Shown piece after piece: positions 36,696-45,926 of a stretch of 62,411 nucleotides of DNA; the first letter of the stretch is position 1; every line of letters begins with the position of its first letter. The stretch lies in NCBI RefSeq assembly GCF_940807255.1, contig NZ_CALNWY010000025.1, positions 1 through 62,411 of the forward strand, in the 5' to 3' direction. Position numbers and translations under genes: made by a program. The stretch is from Mixta sp. Marseille-Q2659. GTDB lineage: Bacteria > Pseudomonadota > Gammaproteobacteria > Enterobacterales > Enterobacteriaceae. The notes below the pieces were generated by a model. The model was not told the origin of the DNA and did not search any database. It saw only the letters and a program-made list of their open reading frames with translations.

Positions 36696-37619
36696 TCAGG
36701 GCGCAATCAGGCTGCCGCGTAATGGAGGAAAATCGCTGTTTTCGCCGCTGATAAGCTGGAGCGCCCGCTGCGCCAGCATATCCAGCGGCCATGCCATTTG
36801 CGGCATCTCCGGCGCGCCTACCACCGGTACGGCGCCGTCCAGGCTGAATACCATTACCTCCTGCGGCACTTGCCGCTGATAGCGCCGCAGCAGCGCCATC
36901 GCTTCACGGCTTTTTATATAGTCGGTCACCAGCAGCGCATCAAACGCGATATGACGATTAATAAGCGTTTGCAGCGCCACGCTGACCGACTCCTCCTGTC
37001 CGCAAATCAGCTGACGGTTATAAGGTAACGCCGCGCTTTCCAGCGCATCGCAGTAGCCCGCCAGCACCTGCTCTGCCGCCTCGCCGTGACTGAAATTAAA
37101 CAGCACGATTTTGCGGCGCTGCTGACTAAACAGGTAATGACAGGCAGTCTGGCTGGCGAACTGGTAATCAATCGCCAGCTGCGGTCCTTCGCCGCCGTCA
37201 AGACAATCGATCAGCACCGCCTGCTTCGCCTCTTCCGGCAGCGCAAAACGCGCTCCGACCACCATCACCGCATCGCAGCGCCCCGCTCCCAGCTCTTCCA
37301 GCGCCTGCGCCACTGCCGGTGCGCTATTGGCAAAGCGCAGCAGAAGATGTTTGCTATCCTGGCTGAGCGCCTTTTCCAACGCCTGAAGATAACCGGTGGC
37401 CTGCTGGACATGCTCGGTCGCGCAAATCACCCCGATACAGTTTGTTTTCTGGCGCGTTAACGACTGAGCGATCGCGTTCGGTTTATAGTTCAGCTTCTCC
37501 ACGGCGCGCAGGACGGCGTCACGGCTTTCTTCTTTAACGCCGCGACTGCCGCTCAGCACGCGGGAAACGGTCGCTTTCGATACGTTAGCCAGGCGCGAAA
37601 CATCATTAATACTCGCCAT
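36696..37619 (-). CDS. LacI-family repressor of the beta-glucoside PTS operon
   Basis: 307 residues. HTH: INDVSRLANVSKATVSRVLSG, then the hinge helix NYKPNAIAQSLTRQKT. The sugar-binding domain follows with TNCIGVICATEH, and it is AscG/GalR-like. It is the last gene of the operon, 48 bases after the glucosidase, so it is co-expressed with its targets. It probably binds the perfect palindrome at 40740-40753 ahead of EIIB, whose core AAACCGGTTT is typical of this family. Confidence 0.88.
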   Translation of the reverse strand: MASINDVSRLANVSKATVSRVLSGSRGVKEESRDAVLRAVEKLNYKPNAIAQSLTRQKTNCIGVICATEHVQQATGYLQALEKALSQDSKHLLLRFANSAPAVAQALEELGAGRCDAVMVVGARFALPEEAKQAVLIDCLDGGEGPQLAIDYQFASQTACHYLFSQQRRKIVLFNFSHGEAAEQVLAGYCDALESAALPYNRQLICGQEESVSVALQTLINRHIAFDALLVTDYIKSREAMALLRRYQRQVPQEVMVFSLDGAVPVVGAPEMPQMAWPLDMLAQRALQLISGENSDFPPLRGSLIAP

Positions 37620-37667
37620 AGGATTGCTTTTCTCTCCGCTCTGTCGCTGTTTTACGAAAATCCGTTT

Positions 37668-39032
37668 TCACTGGCCACGCGCAAACCATTCGCCGCTTTT
37701 TTTCACCCGACGCTGTTGGCTGTCGAGATCGAGCTGCACAAAACCATAACGGTTTTTGTAGGCGTTGCTCCATGACCAGTTATCAATAAAGGTCCACATA
37801 TGATACCCCAGACAGTGCGATCCCTCCTGCAATGCCCGATGCAGCCAGATTAAATGGTCGCGCACAAAGTCGATGCGGTAATCATCCTGAATCTGGCCAT
37901 TCTGCGCAAAACGCTGCTCATCCTCGACGCCCATGCCGTTTTCCGAGATAAAGCAGCGCGGATTGCCGTAGTGCTGGCGCAGGTTAGTGAGGATATCGTA
38001 AATGCCCTTCTCATAAATTTCCCAGCCGCGATACGGGTTCATCTTACGTCCCGGCATCGCATAGTGATCGAAAAACCACTCCGGCATAAACGGACTGTGC
38101 GGATTCACCTGCGCATCACGGCATTTTACCCGACGCGGTTGATAATAGTTGATGCCAAGCAGATCGACGCGCCCCGCAGCCAGCAGCGCGCTGTCGCCAG
38201 GCTGACGCTCTGGCAGTTGCTGATGCGTTTCCAGCAGCGTCACCAGCTCCGCCGGATAGTGACCGAGCAGCGCCGGATCGAGAAAACTGCGGTTAAAAAA
38301 GAGGTCAGCAATCTGCGCCGCCTGCTCATCGACCGGGTTTGCCGAGCGCGGATAGGATGGCGTCAGGTTAAGAATAATACCGATCTCCCCCGGATATTCA
38401 CCGTCGCGGAACAGCTGCACGGCGCACGCATGGGCCAGCATGGTGTGATAGGCCACGGTCGCCGCCCGTTTAAAATCGACTACGTTAGGATAGTGGAAAT
38501 CATACAGGTAGCCGCCCTCTACCGGCACAATCGGCTCGTTAAAGGTAAACCAGTGCGTTACCCGATCGCCGAACAGCTGAAAACAGGTTTGCGCATAGGC
38601 CGCATAAGCTTCAACCACCTCGCGGCTCTCCCAGCCACCCAGTTTCTGCATCGCCATTGGCATATCGAAATGGAACAGGTTAATAAAGGGCGTGATGCCC
38701 TGCTTCAGCATTTCATCGATAACCTGGTTATAAAAGCGCACCGCTTCCGGGTTAACCGCGCCGCGTCCTTCCGGGATCAAGCGCGCCCAGGAGATGGAGG
38801 TGCGAAAGGTGTTGTGCCGCAGCTGTTTCAGCAGCGCAATATCGTCGCGCCAGTGTTGATAAAAGGTCGAGGTGTGCGCCGGCCCGATTTGCTGATGAAA
38901 ACGGTTAGGCGACTCGGCAAACCAGCGATCCCAGACGGTTTCGCTTTTACCAAAGTTCAGGCTTTCGCCTTCGGTTTGAGGCGCGCTGCTGGCGCTGCCC
39001 CACCAGAAATCGGCGGGAAATGAGTAGTGCAT
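37668..39032 (-). CDS. 6-phospho-beta-glucosidase (GH1)
   Basis: 454 residues, cytosolic. GH1 start FPADFWWGSASSAPQTEG; acid/base Glu in HWFTFNEPIVP; nucleophile Glu in CFISENGMGVEDE; phosphate-binding end YKNRYGFVQLDLDSQQRRVKKS. It hydrolyses 6-phospho-beta-glucosides delivered by the adjacent EIIB-EIIC. The closest well-known types are BglA/AscB/CelF-like GH1 enzymes; the exact substrate (cellobiose-P, arbutin-P, salicin-P) cannot be told. 12 bases after EIIC. Confidence 0.9.
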   Translation of the reverse strand: MHYSFPADFWWGSASSAPQTEGESLNFGKSETVWDRWFAESPNRFHQQIGPAHTSTFYQHWRDDIALLKQLRHNTFRTSISWARLIPEGRGAVNPEAVRFYNQVIDEMLKQGITPFINLFHFDMPMAMQKLGGWESREVVEAYAAYAQTCFQLFGDRVTHWFTFNEPIVPVEGGYLYDFHYPNVVDFKRAATVAYHTMLAHACAVQLFRDGEYPGEIGIILNLTPSYPRSANPVDEQAAQIADLFFNRSFLDPALLGHYPAELVTLLETHQQLPERQPGDSALLAAGRVDLLGINYYQPRRVKCRDAQVNPHSPFMPEWFFDHYAMPGRKMNPYRGWEIYEKGIYDILTNLRQHYGNPRCFISENGMGVEDEQRFAQNGQIQDDYRIDFVRDHLIWLHRALQEGSHCLGYHMWTFIDNWSWSNAYKNRYGFVQLDLDSQQRRVKKSGEWFARGQ

Positions 39033-39044
39033 GCTGCTGCTCCT

Positions 39045-40376
39045 TTACGGGGTTTGCAATCCGGCGCCAGGCACCGTAGACGTTTCTTTCGCCTGCGCTT
39101 CCTGCTGTAACAGGCTACGCTCCCAGGCTTTGACGAACGGCAGGTACATCAACGCCGATAGCACCATACAAAACAGGCACATCACCACCGGACTAAAGGC
39201 CCAGTTCGCCGCCCAGGAGGCGCCAATCGGCGCGGGCGTGGTCCAGGGCGCCATTGATACCACCTGCGCCACCCAGCCCAGTTTGGTTGCCGTCCAGGCG
39301 AACACCGCATTGATCATCGGTACCAGAATAAATGGCAGGAAAAACAGCGGGTTCATAATAATCGGCATGCCGAACAGGATCGGTTCGTTGATATTAAAGC
39401 AACTCGGCACGATGCCCATTTTGCCGATGGTACGCAGGTGCGCCGCCCGGCTTTTCAGCAGCAGGAAAGCCAGCGGCAGCGTCGATCCCACACCACCAAT
39501 CAGCAGATAAAAATCCCAGAAGCCCATCAGGTAGGTGTGCGGCAGCGTCTGCCCCGCCTCCAGCGCCGCCTGGTTGGCAGCCAGGTTGGTCAGCCAGAAT
39601 GGGTTCATGATGCCGGTAACGATCAGCGCACCGTGAATGCCGGCAAACCACAAAATCTGACAAATCAGCACCGACAGCAGCACCGCCGGTAAGGTGTCCG
39701 AGGCGGAAACCAGCGGCTGCAGCAGATGCATTATCGCCTGCGGAATGATCATCCCGGTCCAGGAGGCGATCAGCAGATTCAGCGGATGCAGCGTGGCGAC
39801 AATCACAATTACCGGGATCAAGATTTCAAACGAGCGCGCCACGCCGGTCGGCACCTCTTTCGGCAGGCGAATCGTGATATTTTTCCGCTTCAGCAGCGCA
39901 TAGATCTCGCTGGTGTAAATGGCGGTGAGGATGGCGGTGAAGATGCCCTGGCCGGAGAAGTAGTCGGTGGAAATTTTCCCGTCATGATAAGGCGCGGCCA
40001 CCAGCAGAAAGCCCATAAAGGCCAGCAGCCCGGTCATCACCGGATCGAGCTTGTAATGACGGCCGAGGCTGGCGCCGATGCCGACCGAAATGAAAAAGGT
40101 CATCACCCCCATGCTGAGATAGTACGGCAGCATCAGCTGCTCGCGGTGGCGCAGCGAGAAATCGAGCCAGCCGCGTGCAAAGCCCCACTGGCTGTCGGCG
40201 GCAAAGGGCGGAAAGATAAACACCAGCATAAAGGAGCCGATGATCATAAACGGCAGCGCCGCGACAAAGCCGTCACGGATAGCGATCACATGGCGCTGCT
40301 GACCGACGGCGCCGGCCAGCGGCGTAATCTTGCGCTCAATGATATTAATTAAGCCCTGATAAAGTGAAGCCATCAT
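39045..40376 (-). CDS. PTS EIIC component, lactose/cellobiose family
   Basis: 443 residues with about ten membrane helices. Start GLINIIERKITPLAGAVGQQ, then VIAIRDGFVAALPFMIIGS, SCFNINEPILFGMPIIMNP (family signature with the substrate-contacting Glu) and a conserved His in IHGALIVTGIMNPFW. Forms the sugar channel for EIIB-phosphorylated transport. The start overlaps EIIB by four bases. Confidence 0.93.
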   Translation of the reverse strand: MMASLYQGLINIIERKITPLAGAVGQQRHVIAIRDGFVAALPFMIIGSFMLVFIFPPFAADSQWGFARGWLDFSLRHREQLMLPYYLSMGVMTFFISVGIGASLGRHYKLDPVMTGLLAFMGFLLVAAPYHDGKISTDYFSGQGIFTAILTAIYTSEIYALLKRKNITIRLPKEVPTGVARSFEILIPVIVIVATLHPLNLLIASWTGMIIPQAIMHLLQPLVSASDTLPAVLLSVLICQILWFAGIHGALIVTGIMNPFWLTNLAANQAALEAGQTLPHTYLMGFWDFYLLIGGVGSTLPLAFLLLKSRAAHLRTIGKMGIVPSCFNINEPILFGMPIIMNPLFFLPFILVPMINAVFAWTATKLGWVAQVVSMAPWTTPAPIGASWAANWAFSPVVMCLFCMVLSALMYLPFVKAWERSLLQQEAQAKETSTVPGAGLQTP

Positions 40377-40693
40377 GCCACCCCTTTCTGCTCGATCAGT
40401 TGCAGGGCGTAATCCAGCACTTTATCGCCGCGCATGGTGCCGTAATCCATCATGTTGATGGTGGCGACCGGAATCCCCTCATTAACGGTTTTTGCCGCCA
40501 GGGTTTCCTGCATATATTTGACCTGCGGCCCCAGCAGCACCACATCGTAATGGGCGAAACGCTCATCAAACTCGGTGGCGCTAAAAGCCGCTATCTCAGC
40601 CTCCATCCCACGGTTTTGCGCCTCATCCTGCATTTTTCTCACCAGCATACTGGTGGACATTCCGGCGGAACAGCAAAGCATAATTTTATACAT
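40373..40693 (-). CDS. PTS EIIB component, lactose/cellobiose family
   Basis: 106 residues, usual length. The phosphocysteine is Cys8 in MLCCSAGMSTSMLVRKM; the P-loop-like region and VVLLGPQVKYM match ChbB/CelA. First gene of the operon. A separate EIIA is needed to phosphorylate Cys8; none is encoded in this operon, so it must come from elsewhere in the genome. Confidence 0.93.
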   Translation of the reverse strand: MYKIMLCCSAGMSTSMLVRKMQDEAQNRGMEAEIAAFSATEFDERFAHYDVVLLGPQVKYMQETLAAKTVNEGIPVATINMMDYGTMRGDKVLDYALQLIEQKGVA

Positions 40694-40739
40694 GACCTTT
40701 ACCTTCTCACGGTTTCGACCTGCCTATAGGAAACAAAAC

Positions 40740-40753
40740 GGAAACCGGTTTCC
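40740..40753 (-). promoter_or_regulatory. LacI-type operator upstream of the beta-glucoside PTS operon
   Basis: Perfect 14-bp palindrome GGAAACCGGTTTCC, 47 bases before the EIIB start, with TATAGG (possible -10) 11 bases downstream. Presumed site of the repressor encoded at the end of the operon. Confidence 0.75.
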
Positions 40754-40867
40754 ATAGCGGGCAAACTAAATTGCGAGGAAGCTCAAGAATCGAACGAAGG
40801 AAAAAGAGATGGCTGTGAGATTGTTCACGAATATTAATCAAACGGGCGACCTGCGCCGCCCTGAGGA

Positions 40868-42450
40868 TCAGCGTTTAATATCGACCTGATAAAAGATATG
40901 TTTGCCAAAGGGATCGATTTGATAGCCGGTCACTTCCTTACGCACCGGTTCAAACAGCGTGGAATGGGCGATCATTACCGCCGGCGCCTGGTCATGCATG
41001 ATCTGCTGCGCCTGCTGATAAAGCTGGATGCGCTTGTTATGATCCTGTTCGACGCGCGCCTGGTTAATCAGCGTTTCAAACGGCTGGTAGCACCATTTTG
41101 CCGAGTTCGAGCCGCCGTTGGCCGAGGTACAGCTGAACAGCGGGCTGAAGAAGTTATCGGGATCGCCGGTAGCGGTAGTCCAGCCCATTAACGCCGCCTG
41201 ATGCTCGCCGTTTTTCACCCGCTTCAGGTATTCGCCCCACTCATAGCTGACAATACGTGCCTGAATGCCCACTTTCGCCCAGTCTGCCTGGATCATCTCT
41301 GCCATGCGGCGCGCATTGGGATTGTAGGGCCGCTGCACCGGCATCGCCCAGAGATCGATGGTAGTGCCTGGCTTAATGCCCGCCTGCTGCAACAGCTGTT
41401 TGGCCTGCTGCGGATCCCACGAATAATCCTGCAGCTTACCGTCAGCGCTCCAGACATCGGGTGGCAGCAGATTTTTCGCTACGCTGCCGGTGCCGTGAAA
41501 TATCGCCTCAATAATCGCCGGTTTATTGATCGCCATCGTTAGCGCCTGACGCACCTTCACATTATCCAGCGGCGGCTTTTGCGTATTAAAGGCCAGAAAT
41601 CCGGTATTCAGCCCCGATTTTTGCATCAGCACCAGATCCGGGTTTTCCCGCATACGCGGCAAATCGGCCGGATTGGGAAAAGGCATCACCTGGCACTCAT
41701 TTTTTTCCAGTTTGGCATAGCGCACCGAGGCGTCCGGCGTGATGGTAAACACCAGCCGATCCAGCTTCGCCTTGCCCTGCCAGTAATCCGCGAAGGCCTT
41801 ATAGAGAATGCGCGAGTCTTTTTGATACTGCATCAGCTGAAACGGACCGGTGCCGATGGGATCGCGATCGACACGCTCCGGCGTGCCCGCCTTCAGCATC
41901 TTGTCGGCATATTCGGCGGAGTGAATCGAGGCGAAATACCAGGCGAGATCGGCGAGGAACGGCGCTTCGGCATGAGCCAACGTAAAGCGCACCGTATGAT
42001 CGTCCACTTTTTCGATTTTTTTAATCAGTTTGCCGAATTCCAGGCTTTCGAAGTTGGCATAGGTGCCGCCGGAAATTTTATGGTAAGGATTGTTTTCATC
42101 CATCTGACGCATAAAGGAAAAAATCACGTCGTCGGCGTTAAGATCGCGCGTCGGCTTAAAATATTTGTTGCTGTGAAAATGAACCCCCTGGCGCAGATAG
42201 AAGGTATAGACCGTGCCGTCTTCGCTGATCTCCCAACGCTCCGCCAGGCTTGGCTCCAGCTCGGTGGTGCCGGTTTTAAACTCCACCAGCCGGTTAAAGA
42301 TCGGCACCGCGCTGGCGTCAACGCTGGTGCCGGAAGTGTAGAGTTGAGGGTTAAAGTTTTCCGGCGATCCTCGGCGCAATAAACCAGCGTTTTCGCCGCC
42401 GCCGCCGTACTGAACAGCATCATTAGCGCTACGCCCGTTAGTTTTTTCAT
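40868..42450 (-). pseudogene. DppA-like dipeptide/heme-binding periplasmic protein, one frameshift
   Basis: Signal peptide MKKLTGVALMMLFSTAAAA at 42450, then KTLVYCAE. One base is missing at about 42369, after which the other frame continues GSPENFNPQLYTSGTSVDAS to the end. The joined length (1,583 nt) is one short of a multiple of three; the intact product would be 527 residues. SBP family 5: ADDVIFSFMRQ, DPIGTGPFQLMQYQKDSR, IDLWAMPVQRPYNPNARRMA and MGWTTATGDPDNFF closely follow E. coli DppA. No dppBCDF permease genes are adjacent, so it probably serves a permease encoded elsewhere. Divergent from pepT, a peptide-degrading partner. Confidence 0.87.
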
Positions 42451-42574
42451 CTCCGTCCTCGCTTTTGGTTGACTTAATCCGCTGGTGATGTGTAAAACAA
42501 TTTAACATCTTGTTAATAAATAACATCTTTTCCGCCCCCACTGAACAATAAATAACTCTTAATAAGGAAGCGCT

Positions 42575-43801
42575 ATGACCGACAGGCTGGCCCGCCAGTT
42601 AACCGACCGCTTTTACCGCTATCTCGCCGTAAGCAGTCAAAGCAACGCTGCCGCTACCACCTTGCCCAGCACACCGGAACAGCATCAAATGGCGCGCCTG
42701 CTGGCGTCAGAGCTGGAAGCACTTGGGCTGCGCGATGTGGAAATCGACGAACATGCCACGGTGACCGCCGTTAAGCCCGGCAACCGGCCCGGCGCGCCGC
42801 GCATCGGCTTTATTACCCATATCGATACCGTTGATGTCGGCCTGTCGCCGCATATTCATCCGCAAACGCTGCCCTTTAACGGCGACGATATTTGCCTGAA
42901 TGCGCAGCAGGATATTTGGCTGCGCGTCAGCGAGCATCCTGAGATCCTGCCCTATAAAGGCCAAGAGATTATTTTCAGCGACGGCACCAGCGTGCTGGGT
43001 GCAGACAACAAGGCGGCGGTCAGCGTGGTGATGACGCTGATGGAAAACCTCAGCGGCGATCATGGCGATGTAGTGGTCGCCTTTGTGCCGGATGAAGAGA
43101 TCGGCCTGCGCGGCGCCAAGGTGCTGGATCTGGAAAAGCGCTTTAACGTCGATTTTGCCTGGACCATCGACTGTTGCGAGCTGGGCGAAGTGGTTTATGA
43201 AAACTTTAACGCCGCGGCGGCAGAAATTCTCTTTACCGGCGTACCGGCGCATCCGATGTCGGCAAAAGGCGTGCTGGTCAATCCGCTTTTGATGGCGCAC
43301 GACTTTATTGCCTGCTTCGATCGCCAGCAGACGCCGGAGCATACCGCCGGACGCGAAGGCTATATCTGGTTTAATGAAATCAGCGCCAACGCCAGCGAGG
43401 CGCGGCTGAAAGCCTCGATTCGCGATTTCGATCTGGCGAGTTTCAATCAGCGCAAGCAGCAAATTCAGGAAGTCGTGCAGCAGATTGCCGCACGCTATCC
43501 CACCGGCAAGGTGGCGGTCACGGTCAGCGATATTTACAGCAATATCAGCAACGCCATCGGTGACGATCGCCGCGCCATCGATCTGATTTTTACCGCGCTG
43601 GCTGAACTGGACATTACGCCGAAGGTGGTGCCAATGCGCGGCGGCACCGATGGCGCGGCGCTGTCGGCGAAGGGGCTACTGACGCCGAACTTCTTTACCG
43701 GCGCACATAACTTTCATTCGCGCTTTGAATTCCTGCCGGTGCCCTCTTTTGTCAAATCCTACCTGGTTGCGGAAAAGCTCTGTTATCTGGCGGCGCGATA
43801 A
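42575..43801 (+). CDS. pepT: Peptidase T (aminotripeptidase)
   Basis: 408 residues (E. coli 408). M20 di-zinc aminopeptidase cleaving the N-terminal residue of tripeptides. Metal ligands: His and Asp in FITHIDTVDVG, Asp in LGADNKAAVSV, Glu pair in VPDEEIGLRG, and the final His in TGAHNFHSRFEF. MRGGTDGAALS is a further substrate-side motif. In E. coli pepT is FNR-induced; I see no obvious FNR box in the 124 bases upstream. SD AAGGAAG. Confidence 0.95.
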   Translation: MTDRLARQLTDRFYRYLAVSSQSNAAATTLPSTPEQHQMARLLASELEALGLRDVEIDEHATVTAVKPGNRPGAPRIGFITHIDTVDVGLSPHIHPQTLPFNGDDICLNAQQDIWLRVSEHPEILPYKGQEIIFSDGTSVLGADNKAAVSVVMTLMENLSGDHGDVVVAFVPDEEIGLRGAKVLDLEKRFNVDFAWTIDCCELGEVVYENFNAAAAEILFTGVPAHPMSAKGVLVNPLLMAHDFIACFDRQQTPEHTAGREGYIWFNEISANASEARLKASIRDFDLASFNQRKQQIQEVVQQIAARYPTGKVAVTVSDIYSNISNAIGDDRRAIDLIFTALAELDITPKVVPMRGGTDGAALSAKGLLTPNFFTGAHNFHSRFEFLPVPSFVKSYLVAEKLCYLAAR

Positions 43802-43802
43802 A

Positions 43803-43830
43803 AAAAGGGTCACCCACAGGTGACCCTTTT
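43803..43830. terminator. Bidirectional terminator between pepT and the binding-protein gene
   Basis: AAAAGGGTCACC - CACA - GGTGACCCTTTT, perfect 12-bp arms. It starts directly after the pepT stop. Confidence 0.9.
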
Positions 43831-43831
43831 C

Positions 43832-44614
43832 TCAGGGCTTGCTGACCCTGACATCAATACCAGGGAAATATTTCTCCGCCAGTTTTTGCACCGTACCATC
43901 CTGCTGCACTTTACTGATGGCGGCATCCAGCGTCTGTTTCAGCTGCACGTCATCTTTACGCAGGCCAAAGCCAATGCCGGAACCGAGGATTTTGTCATCC
44001 TCTACCGCGTTGCCAATAAAGGCGAAGCCCTTGCCCTGCGGCTTGTTCAGGAAGCCGGACTGTCCGGCGGCGGACATCACCAGCGTGCCGTCCAACCGTC
44101 CGGCCAGCATATCGTTGTAAACCTGGTTTTGATCCTGATAAGACGTAACGGTAACGCCGTTCGGCTCCCAGTGCTGTTTTGCATAGGTTTCCTGGATCGA
44201 GCCTTGTAATACGCCGATATTTTTCCCCTTCAGACCAGCGGCAGCAGGCTGCAATCCGCTGTTCGCCCTGCCCACCAGCATGCTGGGAATACGGTAAATG
44301 GGCCGGGTAAAGGCGATGCTTTGCATGCGCGCCTCGGTGATATTCATGGCGGAATTAATCGCATCGAATTTCTTTGCCATCAGGCCGGGAATTAAGGCGT
44401 CAAAGCTGCTTTCCACCCAGCTACAGGAGAGGTTTCCTGCCTGACAGATCGCTTTGCCCAGCTCAATATCGAATCCTTCCAGCTCGCCCTGCGCATTGCG
44501 GCTTTCAAACGGCGGATATTGCGATTCCACGCCGTAGCGCAGCGTATTCTGCGCCAGCGCCTGTGCGGAAGCGAACAGTCCCAGCGTCAGCCAAAAGATG
44601 CTTAGTTTTTTCAT
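43832..44614 (-). CDS. Polar amino acid ABC transporter substrate-binding protein (ArgT/HisJ-like)
   Basis: 260 residues with signal peptide MKKLSIFWLTLGLFASAQALA. SBP family 3: LRYGVESQYPPFESRNAQGELEGFDIELG split around the ligand loop. Cysteines in ICQAGNLSCSWVE correspond to the disulfide of ArgT/HisJ, and ITEARMQSIAFTRPIY is present. Likely binds a basic or sulfur-containing amino acid. No permease or ATPase gene is adjacent. 18 bases after the aminotransferase, so co-transcribed with it. Confidence 0.88.
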   Translation of the reverse strand: MKKLSIFWLTLGLFASAQALAQNTLRYGVESQYPPFESRNAQGELEGFDIELGKAICQAGNLSCSWVESSFDALIPGLMAKKFDAINSAMNITEARMQSIAFTRPIYRIPSMLVGRANSGLQPAAAGLKGKNIGVLQGSIQETYAKQHWEPNGVTVTSYQDQNQVYNDMLAGRLDGTLVMSAAGQSGFLNKPQGKGFAFIGNAVEDDKILGSGIGFGLRKDDVQLKQTLDAAISKVQQDGTVQKLAEKYFPGIDVRVSKP

Positions 44615-44632
44615 TATTATTCCTCGTGGTGG

Positions 44633-45802
44633 TTAGCGCGCCTTTAACAGACAGAGCGCCTGCGCGCCCGCCTGCAAAGTCGCTTCATCTTTAGCAAAGG
44701 AGAGACGGATCAGCCGGTTATCGGTGCCGTCGGTATAAAACGCCGACAGCGGGATGGCGGCGACGCCATGCGCGGTAATCAGCCGCTTCACCATGTCACT
44801 GTCACTTTCATCACTGAAATGATCATAGCTGGCCAGCATAAAAAAGGAGCCGGCAGTTGGCAGCAGCTGGAACGGCGACTCCTGCAGCAGTGAAGCCAGC
44901 AGATCGCGCTTTTGTTGATAAAAATTCGATAGAGAAAGATAGTGAGACGGCTCGCGCAGCCATTCGGCAAAGGCGACCTGCATCGGCGTATCGGCGGCAT
45001 ACATCAAAAACTGATGCACTTTTACCACTTCATCCATCAAGTCTGCGGGCGCGACGCAGTAGCCGACACGCCAGCCGGTAACGTGAAAGGTTTTGCCGAA
45101 GGAAGAGACAATCACGCTACGCTGCGCCAGTTCAGGATGCGTCGCCATACCGTGATGACGGCGGCCATCAAACAGGATATGTTCATAAACCTCATCGGAC
45201 AGCACAATAATGTCGCTGTGCCGCGTCAAAGCAGCGAGCTGCGTCAGATCCTCGGCGCTCAACGCCTGGCCGGAAGGATTATGCGGCGTGTTGATCACGA
45301 TCATGCGGGTACGCGGCGTAATTGCGGCGCGCACCTCATCCCAGTCGATAGCAAACTGCGGCACCTTCAGCTTCAGCGCCACCGGTGTTGCGCCCTGCAG
45401 TCGAATAACCGGCGCATAGCTGTCAAAGGCGGGCTCAAAGAAAATCACCTCGTCGCCAGCGTGAACCAGCGCGGCGATCGCGGCGTACAACCCTTCGCTG
45501 GCGCTGGCGGTGATCAGGATCTCGCTGGCGACATCGTAGGTCTGGCCGTAAAGGTTAGCTATCTTTTCCGCCAGCGCCTCTTTTAACGGAAGATAGCCGG
45601 TCATCGGCGCATATTGATTGTGTCCGTCGCGCATCGCCTGATTTACGCGCGCTATCAGCGCAGCATCGCAGGGAAAGCCGGGCGCGCCCTGCGCCAGGTT
45701 AATGGCGTTATGTTGGGCGGCCAGTTGCCCAATCACGCTGAAAATGGTGGTGCCGACATCCGGCAGTTTTGTACGCCGCGTTACCGCTGAAGCCATGCTC
45801 AT
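44633..45802 (-). CDS. PLP-dependent methionine-type aminotransferase (YbdL-like)
   Basis: 389 residues, fold type I class-I aminotransferase. Start KLPDVGTTIFSVIGQLAAQH, NQYAPMTGYLPLKEALAEK, NTPHNPSGQALS, VLSDEVYEHI and the Schiff-base Lys in VSSFGKTFHVTGWRVGYC. Closest to E. coli YbdL, which prefers methionine with 2-oxo-4-methylthiobutyrate. An alternative start is the ATG at 45796. Forms a unit with the binding protein downstream and is divergent from a LysR gene, suggesting uptake and transamination of one amino acid. Confidence 0.88.
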   Translation of the reverse strand: MSMASAVTRRTKLPDVGTTIFSVIGQLAAQHNAINLAQGAPGFPCDAALIARVNQAMRDGHNQYAPMTGYLPLKEALAEKIANLYGQTYDVASEILITASASEGLYAAIAALVHAGDEVIFFEPAFDSYAPVIRLQGATPVALKLKVPQFAIDWDEVRAAITPRTRMIVINTPHNPSGQALSAEDLTQLAALTRHSDIIVLSDEVYEHILFDGRRHHGMATHPELAQRSVIVSSFGKTFHVTGWRVGYCVAPADLMDEVVKVHQFLMYAADTPMQVAFAEWLREPSHYLSLSNFYQQKRDLLASLLQESPFQLLPTAGSFFMLASYDHFSDESDSDMVKRLITAHGVAAIPLSAFYTDGTDNRLIRLSFAKDEATLQAGAQALCLLKAR

Positions 45803-45926
45803 TTCGCCCCCAGTGAATAAATATCCATAATTGTTATATAAGCATTCAAACGGAGCTGGCTTGCAGCGGCAAGCGAATTGTTATCATAATAGCCATGCAA
45901 AAAATTCATCGCTCAGGAAATACGCT

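Noticed and set aside
37854-39023. 389-codon open frame opposite the 6-phospho-beta-glucosidase
   Set aside because: Antisense shadow of a GC-rich gene; no SD, no recognisable domain, and the GH1 gene on the other strand is certain.
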